A DNA stretch of 64,000 nt from Dacryopinax spathularia (Eukaryota; Basidiomycota; Dacrymycetes; Dacrymycetales; Dacrymycetaceae), in contig JBBPFI010000004.1 in assembly GCA_037974965.1 (NCBI GenBank), positions 186,001-250,000 of the forward strand. Direction: 5' to 3'. The notes beneath the pieces were generated by a model. That model was not told the origin of the DNA and did not search any database. It saw only the letters and a list, made by a program, of their open reading frames with translations. Each line of letters starts with the position of its first letter. The stretch's first letter is position 1. Below are positions 11,354 through 23,002 of this stretch, in pieces. The position numbers were made by a program, and so were the translations under genes.

Positions 11354-13028
11354 TCATCCAGCTCCTATAGCCGCAGCGGGCATCCCCACCTTTGCACCCA
11401 TCAACCCGGCAAGCTCATAACACGCAACAAGCAAGCTCTGTCCGATTAAGTCGATGAGGGAGGACTGGATCGGCAGGCAGTATATATCCGGGTCGAGGCC
11501 GTTCCTCCAGAAGAGGTTTGTTAGGATGTAACCTAGGCCGAGGGATATAGCCGACTGGAGCGATATTAGCTTCTACATGAAGAGAGCGGAGCGCGAGGCG
11601 ACGTACGGTAATGCAGAGGAAGATGGCGAAGAGGATTACGAAGGTTAGCGGGAGCTCCAGCCATCCTGCTAGCCAGACGAATAGGAGGTATGAAACGGCG
11701 ACGGGGAGGGAGACGGCCAGGAGCGTGGCAGACACCAAGACGGGTCTCTCGGGTACGGGAGGCACAGCACCTTTCGAAGCGGCAAAGTCGTGTGCCGCGT
11801 GCAGGGCCGTCGAGAGGCGGCAAACGAAGATACTCCCTATCCCGCCTGGTAGACCGCCGATCACGATAGCCAACATGCCGAATCCCTCGTATCGATCTAC
11901 GAAGCCTTCGAGCACAAGACCTGCGCCGGTGCTAATTATCATCGCTCCTAGTAGGGGACTCCATCCTTGCCAGAGGAGGTCGCGGACGTGCTGGTTTCGG
12001 CGGGTGAAGAAGACTGCGATGCCGAGTAGCAGGACGAAGAGGACCGTGAGGACGATGGGCATGATCGTGCGTATCCAGGAGATGATGACGGTGGAGGTTA
12101 GACCGAGGAGCGCCATCGTCAGGAGATCGCCAAGACAGGCAGCGATGGGAGATGAGATATTGTCTGGTTTCCTGTCAGGCTAGTTTCGGAAGACAGAGTG
12201 CACGCATAAACGTACCGGGGTTCAGTCGGAACCACCGACAAACAAGAATGAGGGAGCACATAAAGCTCCCGAGGATGGCGCCGCTCAGTGATGCAGCCGA
12301 CATCGAAGCTGACATGACCATCATGAACCTGATGGGAAATCAGCGCCATTTTTTGCGATATTAAGCGCATACACATACTCCATGAATCCACTTTTTGGTC
12401 TAACACCCGCTACCTCTCGCTCAGGCAGTATGATACCGAGCACGAAGCTGACGCCAGCAGCGACCGCACTCACTGCCAATGCTTGCACCTGCAGGATACA
12501 CAAGCTCCCGACGATGATGCCCTTCCTCGTGCTCCTCGGATCCAGCATGCCCGTATTCGCTGCTGTGGACAGCCGCGCAGACAGGTTCATCTCCACATTG
12601 CCCTTCAGGTTGTCCAGCACAGGGACGAGGATGAGCAGCTCGGGAACCCGTGCAAATGCAGACCACGCAGCGATCCGCACCAGCAACTCGCCGGAAAAGA
12701 CCATGCCGATTATCGTGAACAACAGCGTTGGGAGCGTCTCCAGCAGGATGGACCGGATGAGCTCGAAAGCGGTTTGCTCGCGACGTTTTTCGTGCGATAT
12801 ATGCGCATTTTCGTGGTGCAGGAGATATTGGTGGGCATCGGCGTCGCCAGTGACGACGATGTCGTCCTCGTCCTCGTCTTGGATTTTTGTAGAGCTGCTG
12901 CCGGAGGATTGACGCTGCAGCTCGATCTCGTCATGTCGTTCTTCGCTGGCTGGCCGATCATGGCTTCGCCTTTGCAATCCATTCATGGCGTGGTACTCAA
13001 CGTCATGCGTGGACATGGTTGTCCACAA
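11354..13028 (-). CDS. SLC41/MgtE-type divalent cation transporter
   Basis: Complete SLC41-family Mg2+/divalent cation transporter. Exons 13028-12379, 12328-12216, 12163-11607 and 11554-11354 give about 506 residues. The N terminus is a cytosolic, Ser/Asp-rich region (IQDEDEDDIVV). The first MgtE half contains ILVPVLDNLKGNVEMNLSAR and LSTAANTGMLD, the SLC41 pore signature. The second half has SPIAACLGDLLTMALLG and GGLPGGIGSIFVCRLSTALHA. The last exon ends with YELAGLMGAKVGMPAAA. The C-terminal half matches the partial gene at 3-958 block for block, including the position of the final intron, so the two are paralogs about 10 kb apart in opposite orientation. An in-frame second Met lies four codons after the chosen start. 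Confidence 0.9.
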
Positions 13029-13394
13029 GCGTTCATATATCGAACGACGATCATATGGAGTGGGCGAGGTGGACGGACCGACGAGAGCAAGAACAACAGC
13101 CTGAGCTCAAGCCGCGCTACTCGGAGGCGGCCCTCGCCGGCCCCGTCATCCTGCGCCAAGGCTAAACGTAAGTGGCTGTGCAAGGGACTTCCCCCTCATT
13201 CCGATTGGGGACGGTGGCGACGCGGGATCAGATTTCCATTGTCATCACACGCCGACCACCGTCCGCCGTCCCTGGCCACACACACCGCTCAAGCCGCTCA
13301 GACGGTAGACGCGCATACACTCGGTCTCGAGCTTGACTACTCACTTGGTGTTATAACGGCTTGTTATCTGGTACTTTGAGCTGAGGGTGACAAG
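13029..13394. promoter_or_regulatory. Divergent promoter region, SLC41-type gene / ADA3
   Basis: 366 bp between opposite start codons, containing short direct copies of cgctcaag near 13285-13335. No named motif. Confidence 0.35.
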
Positions 13395-15448
13395 ATGCCG
13401 CCTCCGGCTCCGGCGCACTCGCCGCCCTTCTCCGCATACCCCATCGCGCCCTCCGTCCCTGTCTATCCTCAGGCGACAGACCCAATCCCGGGTTTGGAAG
13501 ATATCGTCATTCTCGAAGAACAGCTCAGGCAGAGAAAGGAGATCGCACATTCTAATTATGAGAAGACGATTCGGGATCTGACGACGCTCCAGCGGATAAT
13601 GGAGAAGGTAGAGCGGAATAGAGAGAAGAAGACGGGAGAGACGAAGTTGGAGGAGAAGGAGGTTAGGTTGGGGAGCGCTAAGCCGCCTGTATCAGGCCTT
13701 GCGCGTACGTGCTCTCCGGATATGTAGGAGTGAACCGCATCTGATGATGGTGCACTAGCTCCGGAACGAGATACTCTGTCGAAGGACCCGTCGTCTACAC
13801 CGCGATCCAGCGTCCCGCCGCGGAAAGTGTACGTACCTTCTTTCTGGGCATGTATTGTGGGCCCTAGCTAATTTCAAAATGTAGTGTACCGAAAGCATCT
13901 AACAAGAACAAGCGGAAACGCGTCGATAGCGACGATGACGATTCCTATGCTCGTATGTCCCTGCTCATGTGCCTCTGAGATATGCGAACTAACGCGATGC
14001 CAGCCGATCGCCGCGGCTCCCCACCCTCCCCACCACCCTCCTTCCCCAAGCACAAGCATCCTCCACATACCTCCTCTAGCTCGGCACTATCCAAGAAGAT
14101 ACCGCGCGAGCCAGTAGTAAACATGAACGACGACGCGTACTGGCGCTTACCCGAGCGTCCCTCGCTCGTCCCTCCACACCCACCACCGCCTGACCCTCCA
14201 GTTCCCGGGCCCTTACATCAACAAGATGTCGACCTTGACCTATCCGACGCGAAACCACCAGCATCGCAGATCACAGCGGACACATTTTGGAAGAGCGTCG
14301 AGCCGTGGATACGCGATCTGGGGGAAGAAGACGTAGCCGCTATGAGCTATATCGACGACGATCCCGAACCGTTCGTCGTCCCTCCGCTCGGAAAACCCTA
14401 CCACGAACGCTGGGCAGAAGAAGACGCGGCTATCTACACCTCCAATGGCCAACAGCGGGGAGAAGGGAAGACGTCGACCGCCTTTCCCCCTACGCAGGGG
14501 TTCGACCCTACAGAGCTGAGCGAGCAAGACTGGCAAACTGAAGAGAAGTCTCTCGGACCAGTAGCAGAACGGCTCGTCTCTGCTCTTCAGCCGAAACGGG
14601 ATCCGTTGCCGCCGACGAACGGTGCAGCAAAGGACGAGAAAGACGAGAAGAGGGAACTGATCGAGGCGATTGCCGAGGAGCTCCAGGTGGAGGACGCGCT
14701 TTCTGCAGGTCCGCTGGGTGATCTGAGGGTCAGTGCGGAGGAGCTTGATGTGAGGATCAAGCGGCAGCTGAAGGAGCTGGGATTGTGGTCTGAGCCAGAG
14801 GTACATTTTCCTCATCGCCCTCAAAACACGAATCTGGCTAATGTGTGTGCACAGCCCGACTTCTCTGCTCCGGAAGACGACTCCCTCCTTGCCGAACTCC
14901 GGACCTGCCAACGACTGCTGAAAGACCAAATGGCACTCAACGCCGCTCGCAAGTACCGACTCCTAAAGCGGTGCGAAGACCGCCTGGCGTACCAAGATTA
15001 CGTGCACCAGCTCGAGCGAATGGACGAGCAGATCCTGTCCGAGTACCAGAAGCTAACCAAGAAAGCCGCTCAAGAGGCGAAGAAACACGCGCGGCAAGCG
15101 AGCACCGCTAGCAGTTCCGGTGCAGGGCTGAACAAAGCCCACCCAAATGGAAGGGACAAGGACCGAGCTAAATCGTCCTCGTTCTCTCATTCTCCGTCTG
15201 TGGACCCGAGGAGTAGCTCCATGGCTCCGGAGCCGAAGAAACCTGCTGTTCCTGCTGAGCTGCTGCATGCGGTGAGGATCCGACAGAGGCTGGTCGATGA
15301 GCTCGGGAAGATCTTTGAGCAGGGGGAGAAAGAATGTCCCGGCCGGTTCTGGGGCTTGCCGGAGGTGAGCTTGTATAAGGGTATTACGGTTGATGAGGGG
15401 AGGAACGTCTTGAGGCGGGTGAATGTGGGTCATCCGGCGCTGCTTTGA
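13395..15448 (+). CDS. NGG1: SAGA/ADA histone acetyltransferase complex subunit Ada3 (Ngg1-like)
   Basis: Nuclear scaffold linking Gcn5-Ada2 in the SAGA coactivator complex. Five exons (13395-13704, 13759-13828, 13885-13952, 14004-14800, 14855-15448) give about 612 residues. The N terminus contains a predicted coiled coil (IVILEEQLRQRKEIAHSNYE region), then a basic NLS-like KNKRKRVDSDDDD. A conserved block reads ADTFWKSVEPWIRDLGEED followed by DDPEPFVVPPLGKPYHERW, diagnostic for the Ada3/Ngg1 family. The C-terminal part (LLAELRTCQRLLKDQMALN to YQKLTKKAAQEAKKHA) is a long helical/coiled-coil region. The final helix HAVRIRQRLVDELGKIFEQ resembles the conserved Ada3 C-terminal segment. Introns are all near 50 nt. 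Confidence 0.85.
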
Positions 15449-15831
15449 GCCACCGACTCAGGCTGCAGAGGATGGACGGGGGTTATCGCCGCTGGCTGTG
15501 GGCGCGATGTTCGGTTTTTAGTCATCATTGCATCGATACTTGGGGAACTTTGTGTAGCTATATCTGTATCTTCTGGCGCACTGTATGATACCTCGCAATA
15601 ATGACTTGTGTCCCCTGCTCGAATCACGATTACGCCCTACCGCCGTAACGAAGACTCAACCAAAGGAGTCGACCTCCTAGTTACGCGGGATCAAATCCCC
15701 GAATTGCTGATTGGAAATTCAGGGACGAACGGCGTGGAGAGTTGCAATACTTTGGGAAGAGAGAGAAGATCAGAAGTCCCGAGTCACGCAACTCCGAATC
15801 ACAGCCGAAATAAGTATATTACACAACCACG
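15449..15831. other. Intergenic region, ADA3 3' end to TrpRS start
   Basis: 383 bp. It serves as 3' UTR and promoter. A tRNA-like look near 15660-15710 was examined and rejected. Nothing else is seen. Confidence 0.4.
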
Positions 15832-17734
15832 ATGCCTCTCCTCCCACCGTCAGCAGACCACACGCCTCTCCCCTCCGTTCCTCCGTCCCCGAACACACTT
15901 GCAACCCGTCTATCGAGCATGGACCTCCCACCTCCCTCAAGCGTGACAGCGCTCGACCCTACATCCAGCGCGCACGCGCCCAGCTCGGGGAAAGAGGAGA
16001 CGCCCGCCCAGTTGGCGGAGAAGATTGCCCAGCTTAATTTACCTGAGCCGGAGGAGATCAGGAACCAGGCGAGGGTCAAGCTGCAGAGACGGAATACGGA
16101 GGATGTTAATAGGGAGATTGCGAATATGCCGTTGCCGGATCCGGAATGGGCGAGCAAGCAGCAGGCGGACGGCAAGGAGGGGTGAGTCGTGCTTTCCTCT
16201 ACTGCTTGCACCTGGGCTGAAGAAGTGACAGAGCACCAAAAGTCGAAGTCACAGTACCGGGTGACGTCCCACCTTCCCAACCAACTCCGCAGCCCAAGAC
16301 GGTCGAAGTGCCCGGAGAAACAGAGCAGGTCGTCACGCCCTGGGACGTGCACGGAGGTGTTACGGCGGACGGGAAGCAGCAGGCGATCAACTATGACAAG
16401 CTGATTGATCAGTTTGGCACTCGCCGAGTGGACAAGGCTCTGCTGGATCGGTTTGAGAAGCTTACGGGTCGGAAACCGCATTTGCTGCTTCGAAGGGGGA
16501 CGTTCTTCTCCCATCGGTGCGCATCCATATGTCTGTACAAGAAGGACGAGAATTTAACTCTATAACAGTGACCTGAACGGCATCCTCGACCGCTACGAGA
16601 AGGGAAAGCCCTTCTTCCTCTACACCGGCCGCGGCCCAAGCAGCGACAGCATGCACCTGGGGCACATGATTCCCTTCGTCTTCACCAAATGGCTTCAAGA
16701 CGTATTCGACTGCCCGCTTGTGGTCCAGCTGACGGACGACGAGAAGTTCCTGTTTAAGAACGAGCTCAAGATCGAGCAGGTCGAGGGGTTCTCGAGGACG
16801 AATGCGAGGGATATCATAGCTTGCGGGTTTAATCTGGAGAAGACGTTTATCTTCAGCAATTTGGCGTTTGTTGGGTGCGTGTGACTCCATGCTGTCTGGT
16901 AGCATACAGCTGACGAGCCTCGCAGCGGTGCTTTCTACAAGAACGTCGTCCGCATCGCTCGCTACATTACGCTGAACCAGGCCCGTGCCGCCTTCGGCTT
17001 TAGCGACATGTGCGTCCCTCACTCCCGTACCTCAGTATACAACGCGTTGACTGACGTCCCTTCACAGGGACAACATCGGCAAGATCCACTTCTGTTCGAT
17101 CCAAGCCGCTCCTTCCTTCTCCAACTCCTTCCCCCAGATTTTCGGGACGAAATCCGACATCCCCTGCCTGATCCCGTGCGCGATCGACCAAGACCCGTAC
17201 TTCCGTCTGACGCGGGACACGGCCGCGCGGCTGAAATACCCCAAGCCGGCGCTGTTGCACTCCAAGTTCTTCCCCGCGCTCCAGGGGCCGCAGACGAAGA
17301 TGTCGGCTAGCGACCCGAATAGCAGCGTCTATATGAACGATACGCCGAACCAGATCAAGAATAAGATTAGGAAGCATGCGTTTAGCGGCGGGAAGGAGAC
17401 GGTTGAGGAGCACCGCGAGCTGGGGGGGAACCCGGATGTCGATGTTGCTTATCAGTACCTTGGGTTCTTTATGGATGATGATGTTGAGTATGCGCGGATT
17501 GCCGAGGTACGCACAGTTGAAGACAGGTTGTTATTGAAAGGCTCACACGTCCTGTAGGAATATCGGGCGGGACGATTGCTCACGTCAGAACTGAAGGATA
17601 TGTGCATCGAGCTGCTGCAGAAGTTTGTCAAGGACTTCCAGGAGCGGAGAAGCAAGGTTACGGATGCTCAGATTGATGCGTTCATGGATGCCACGCGCAA
17701 GATTGATCCTACGCCTGGGAAGGCTGCAGCATAG
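15832..17734 (+). CDS. WRS1: Cytosolic tryptophanyl-tRNA synthetase with novel N-terminal module
   Basis: Class I aminoacyl-tRNA synthetase charging tRNA-Trp. Six exons (15832-16181, 16232-16516, 16569-16874, 16926-17009, 17068-17506, 17558-17734) give 546 residues. The catalytic part begins at [13 protein letters not shown]. It has the HIGH-type motif HLGH in [12 protein letters not shown] (about residue 240) and the KMSAS loop (about 418), plus the eukaryotic signatures [13 protein letters not shown] and [11 protein letters not shown]. In front lies an extension of about 150 residues that the yeast enzyme lacks. It contains two copies of an LAxRLxxxDLPPP-like motif (residues 21-37 and 58-75) and RRNTEDV (86-92). 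Exon 1 ends GKEGG/A in phase 2, and its donor GTGAGT overlaps an in-frame TGA (16183-16185). The extension is homologous to the separate gene at 23003-23497. Fusion is supported by clean splicing and frame. Confidence 0.93.
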
Positions 17735-17857
17735 AGTCATGGTTCTCACTTGTATCTCATTCTCGTATCCGGCAGACTATAGCATACATAGCAAAGCGGG
17801 TCTCGGGCAGTCATTCATGCGGTCATCAGTGCTTAGCAGACGATCTTCAGCGTCCAT

Positions 17858-20800
17858 CTATTTGAACAGAGTCGCAGGCCATTTCCTTTCCAGGCGGTTA
17901 CTCTCGTGTGTCTTCAGAGTCTCCTTCAATGCTGCTGTCAACGCAGCGTTCTTCTTGCGGAGCCCGGCATGGGCCTGGTCGAGACCCTCGATGTTCTTCA
18001 GGTAATCCGTCTCGACCAACAAAACCTTCTCAAGTTGACCTCGCCTGCCATCATGTCAGTCTCGCATCTTCTCGTTCGGATCAGACACCTACTTTTGCGT
18101 GAACATCACGGTCTGATCAGCCTTCGCGTGCGCGACAATCTTTTCGCAGGCGAGTTGAGCATCGTTCTTAACGTATGCGACCTTGGTGACGATAGCCGAG
18201 TGTACAATCTGCTTAAGATCAGCGCCGTCAACCTCTAGATATTCCAATATAGCCCTACTTGTGCGAAGGCTCCCAGGATCTGGTTAGGACAGTGAGTATC
18301 CTACATTACTGCTGACTCGCTTGACTTACACGGCTGATCTCAGCAAGGGGTGATTTGTCGTCTGCAGTAGGAGCGATATCCTCTTCATCGTCAGTCGTCA
18401 CGAGAGCACTCTCTTCCGTCACGTTCCGGCGACGAGAAGTGAGCAGAGGACTTCGAATGCTGTCAACTTGCTTCTGGCGTATACGTTCTGTGGCTAGTGA
18501 AGAAGTTAGCATCATAAGGGCCGAAGGCGAATGACGTACCATATTTGTTCCTCACGGCATTCTTACCAGCCGTAGACAGGGCTTCTGAGCTCATGTCGAC
18601 TTTAGAAGAGAGCCCACCTGGCGCATGTGGAGGGCGCGCGAAGGCTTGACCTGGTAGCGCTGACCCGGAGCTTGCCTGCTTCACAAGAGGTGCTTTCACA
18701 GGTTTGGGCGCGACCTGCCTCTGCCGTCCAGCTCTTGCGGACCTTGTGGTAGACATTTCAATGTCGAACGATGGAAGGTCGAAAAGAGGCTGGAGTTCCT
18801 TCCTGGAGCTCTGTGCACCGAGGCCGATAGTATTCGCGCTAAGCTCAGCGGGCTTGTTCTTGAGGAGACTGGAGAACGCGCCCTTCTGGTCCGTGAGCGC
18901 CTGAACTGACGTAAGGGAGGGTCGGCAAGACCAAGGGTCATGACAACACACCGTGCCTGTGTCGCTGGGGGTGACCCTGTTTTTCATGGCGCTTCGCAAG
19001 TTTGAAGGAGCCTGTGCTGGGGGCTCATCCGCATCGGAATCCGACGAAACCTGTTCAGGGTCGGTATACGCTGGCAGGGAATTGAGCATCAAAGCTTACA
19101 TATGAACTGAGGCTGGCTTTTTTGATGGTCGAGCCTGCGGATAAGCCTTGCTTGTGACTAGCCTTGAGTGGAGACAATTGCGCAGTAACGGGCTCCGCCT
19201 CGGGCGTACTCTCCGGCAAAGAAATTTTACCTCCAATGCGGGCCGGTGCAGGATCGATAGAAGGTCCGTCTTTGGCCTTCGCGATGCGTTTGCTTTCATG
19301 TTCTCCCGCGTTGAAGTCCTTCGATTCCCATGGGGCTTTCTGTTTCCTCCCCGAACGCGTCCCCCCGCGTTTATTGTGAGGGTCAGCCGTGGTCGCGGGC
19401 TAGCAGCCTAGTTAGTTACGTCAAATCTTACATTGGTAACCGAACTGTGATACCTGGGAGGGCGGCGTGGTCTTGTGAATCTCTCGTACGAGCGGTGGAG
19501 ATACCACTTGGACTTCAGAACCGGAACGTGGGAAGTCAATGAGGTCGGCAGTGTTGCCCAAAGTACGTCCAGCCGTAGGTGTCTGCTCGTTGTCCTCAGC
19601 TTGTCGGGATTTCCGAGACGAAGCGGCAGCAAGGATCTTGCCAGGACCTCGGCTGGTACGGCCATTGATGATTTCTGAGTACTGCAGGTTCTGCACGGTC
19701 GACATATTCTGATCAATCTCAATGCTGACGGACGGTCTCGATCCCTCCCAGTGAGCAGTGACTGAAGAGGTGGGCAGGGTACGAGTGTTATCCATTGCGA
19801 GTATAGTTTTGGCCTTCCGCTCCGTCGTCGTACTGTAGCTCGTCACTTTAGCTTTCTTAGGTGGAGAAGGAGTTTCCGGCATATCAACTTCGATATCTCG
19901 GGCGGTCTCTGAGTCATCCAGTTTGCGCTTCGCTCCGACCAACGTATTTGATGTAGGTAAGTGTTCAGCGTCTTCATCCGCGGACCGAGTCGGGTCACCT
20001 GCTCCAGCTCGTTCCGCAACGCGCCTACTATTGCGCTTGTCCATCACGCTGACGATCCAGCTGTCATTTGAAGAGCTTACGGCCATGTCTTCATCGGGCG
20101 ACGTAATTGCTTTCACAGGTGAGAGACGAATCGATTGGGTGTTTGCGGAGATGGGAATATGAGCAGGTTCCTGTTCCGTAGACAAAGGAACCTTCGCGGC
20201 TAGCTGCTGAGAAGATGTTGACTGCTGCTCTGCGATGCGAGATTTCGCCTGCACAGCTGCTTTCCTGGGCTGTCGAGCTCGTAGAACGGTTCCCTGATCG
20301 TCATCGGGAGTAGTCCCGACGGGAGTGTCCTGCAGAGATGATTCGGCGATAACTGACTTCTTGCCTTTGGTATTGCGAGAGCCAGACTGTTTCGTTGTTT
20401 CATTGGCTTTACGCCCTACAGACTTGCGACGCGGTTTCGGAGCCGCAGCGCCCCGTGCTTTTCTCGACGCAGTCTCCAGGAGGGGCCGTTCTGATATGGC
20501 TTCGTCGTCGGATAACTCGCTTGCAGCACGGTCCTCCATATTCTCCAGCTGATCGTCGACATCTCGGACGGCGGCTTTGCCTTTCCCTTTTGCCTTGCTG
20601 TAAGTAATTTTGGACTTCGAGCTTTTCTGCTGCGACTTCTTAGGAGCAGGCGTCTCGTCTTGCTCTTCCTCAACCCACTGATCGTCTTTGGGGATCGGGT
20701 CGCTTGCCGCCGCAGCCTCTGCAAGAAGGGCATTCGCATTCGAGTTGACTATGGACGCATGGCTGGTGGATGTCGGTCCAGCCTCGGTCACTTCGTTCGC

Positions 20801-22611
20801 GCCCGCTGCTTGCTTGGGAACATATACTGCCTCTCCTGCCACGGACATATTGCGGGTTTGGAGGAACCTCTTCTTCAGCTGTCGGCACTGCTGAGACATT
20901 GGATTTGCAGAAACGTATGCACGGGCTCACCTCCCGTCGGCCCTCTATAGCGTTCTTAAAACGAGGAGCGACTTCCGCCGCGATGTCAAAAGTTATGATT
21001 TTGAGTGTATCAGGGACGCCATCGAGATCGAACAGGACTCTATCGGTCGAAGTTGGAGGTGCCGTGGTCTTGAACTCCACGCGGTGGACTCCTGGGTAGG
21101 GTCAGCAACATTTCGGGCAACAAGCCGACTTCCGACCTTCTTTACTCTCCAGGATCTTGATGTAATGTATCGTTGTAAACCTGATCTCTGCGGGACAAAG
21201 TTCATCCTTTAAACGAATAAGCGATCTGAACCCGCCTCAGCAACCAGGGCTGCGGCTTACGTTATCCTTGATGTCAATCAAGAACGCATCCGAATCAACG
21301 TATATGGGCTGTTCGACTTCGAGCGTCTTCATCCACGCCCTGATACCTTCGACCCTGATCGGTTGCGGACTAGACGTCTTTTAGAGAAGAAAAAATGTCG
21401 CTCGAGCTAGAGTTCATTACCGATTGATGTCGCCCTCAGCCATGATCTCTATCAGCTTCCTGGCCGACTATATTCACATATATCTTAGCACACGCAGTGA
21501 GAAAGGACGGGAGACATACCGACGCCCAGTCAGTTAGGTCGACTTTCAACATTGCTTTGATAAGCCGGGTGCATTGGTCATCGCCTAATACTCTGCGCAG
21601 CTTCCCGGAACCAAGGCATCTCTTGAGCAAGCCTGGTTCGAGCTTCGGATTCTTGACGGTAGGCCTGATCCTTACGGCCATTTCGAGAAGAGGCTCCAAC
21701 AGAGCATATGCTGGAAGGGTGAAGTTGGCCTCGGCCACAGAAGGAAGAGAGCATCGACGCACTATTGGTATCAGCTATTACTTCACCGATCCTCGCCCTG
21801 AGAGCACATAAGCACAATCAGTAGGGTGTTGAACCGAACAACTTACCCTCCAAATATGTCGTCCCTCAGCAACAGCGCGGCACAGGTCACATTGCGCGCA
21901 GTATCGCATAGTAGTCCAGTGACCTACGGCATAGATCAGATATCAAGAGAGCCAGAAAGCATGGCGACTCTCGCCTCTTTGCGGAGCGCCACAGACACCA
22001 TCGTGCACTTGTCATCAATGATGACTTTTGTAAGAGCTGGATACAGAAGCTTCGCGATCTCTCCGTCCGCTGATCAGTGCAGGCGTTAGCGGGAACATGA
22101 AGGGGACTGAGTGATCGAATTACCTAGCTTTTCTGGATGCTTGTCATAAAAATCCTGGGTTGAGATAAATATATGCGCATACATCTGCCGCTGGCCACTC
22201 ACCTGAAGTCCTGCAACGATGCCCTTCTCAAAGAAATGCTCCCATAGCTCCTTTTGCTCGCGAACGGCCCCACTACCCTCAGCGTTGCCCAGACATGGCC
22301 GCAGGCGAGTATCCCACACTTCGATGGCGAGCTCTGCAGCAACCGCAAAGGCCGGTTTACCGAACTTGTCGTAGAGCTTGGGCAGATGGACGGCAACAAG
22401 GGACTGCAGACGGTCCACAGTCGTCTTGGATGTGTCCTGCTGTAGAGGGATCAAATGAGAACGACCAAGAAAGCTGCATATATGCACACTTACGAAGGCC
22501 TCGGTCATCGCAGCTTGCAGCGTATCGGCGAACTTCGCCGTCTGCTGTTTCTCCTTCGCCACGCCAGTCTTGCCGAGCGCCACGATCGCGTTTTTGAGAC
22601 GAGTCAAAACC
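17858..22611 (-). CDS. Large multidomain protein, candidate meiotic chromosome-axis protein (SYCP2/Red1-like)
   Basis: About 1,350 residues joined across some 17 exons from ATG 22611 to TAG 17858. The N-terminal ~290 residues are helical and look like an ARM-type repeat domain (RLKNAIVALGKTGVAKEK, LLCDTARNVTCAALLLRDD, AYALLEPLLEMAVRI). A compact beta-rich domain follows (IRFTTIHYIKIL, VHRVEFKTTAPPTSTDRVLF, DTLKIITFDIA), which could be a PH/Spt16-like fold. A long disordered Lys/Ser/Pro-rich middle of about 750 residues comes next. The C-terminal ~130 residues are helical/coiled coil (ILEYLEVDGADLKQIV to LRKKNAALTAALKETLKTH). ARM plus PH-like plus linker plus terminal coiled coil is the architecture described for SYCP2/Red1 axis cores. 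That match is architectural only. Some junctions use unusual sites (a GTCGGA donor near 21150), so exon limits are provisional, and two genes cannot be fully excluded. Confidence 0.4.
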
Positions 22612-23002
22612 ATCTCACTGTTGGTTGGGAATGGATGATGTAGGTAAGGAGAAAGGAGGAGGCCGAACGGCCGGTCCACGCGAGAGGAGTACTTTAGCCC
22701 GTGATCCGAACTTTTTGGAAGTCCGGTGTCACGTGCGTTCTAAGAAATGGCAGGAGCGGGAGATGCCGTAAGTGGCTCTACCGTGGGCAGGGCGCATCAG
22801 CCTGAGAGGCAGAGATCTGGCAGAAACTGTTGTTCTATTAGGCAAGTCGTTCTATGGGGGACGTACAAAGCAGAAAAGACCGGAAGTTGGTAAACGGGGA
22901 TCAACGTCGATTGTTCATGGGGGTATCGCAGACTATAGGAAGGAGGCTCCGTACTGGCCGAGTCATGAAGCTGGAAGAAGCGCTAAATCGGAATATGCAT
23001 CT
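22612..23002. other. Intergenic region between two minus-strand genes
   Basis: 391 bp holding the 3' end of the TrpRS-module gene and the promoter of the axis-like gene. A plus-strand open frame at 22772-23122 has no recognisable content and lies antisense to an exon. Confidence 0.4.

Noticed and set aside
15650-15720. Possible tRNA with a B-box-like GGGATCAAATCCCC
   Set aside because: The T arm does not fold properly, no A box is found, and no acceptor stem pairs.
18900-18960. A possible intron (GTGTGT...CAG) inside the axis-like gene
   Set aside because: Removing it shifts the frame into an Arg/Ser-rich reading with no match to the following exon, whereas retaining it keeps one open frame.
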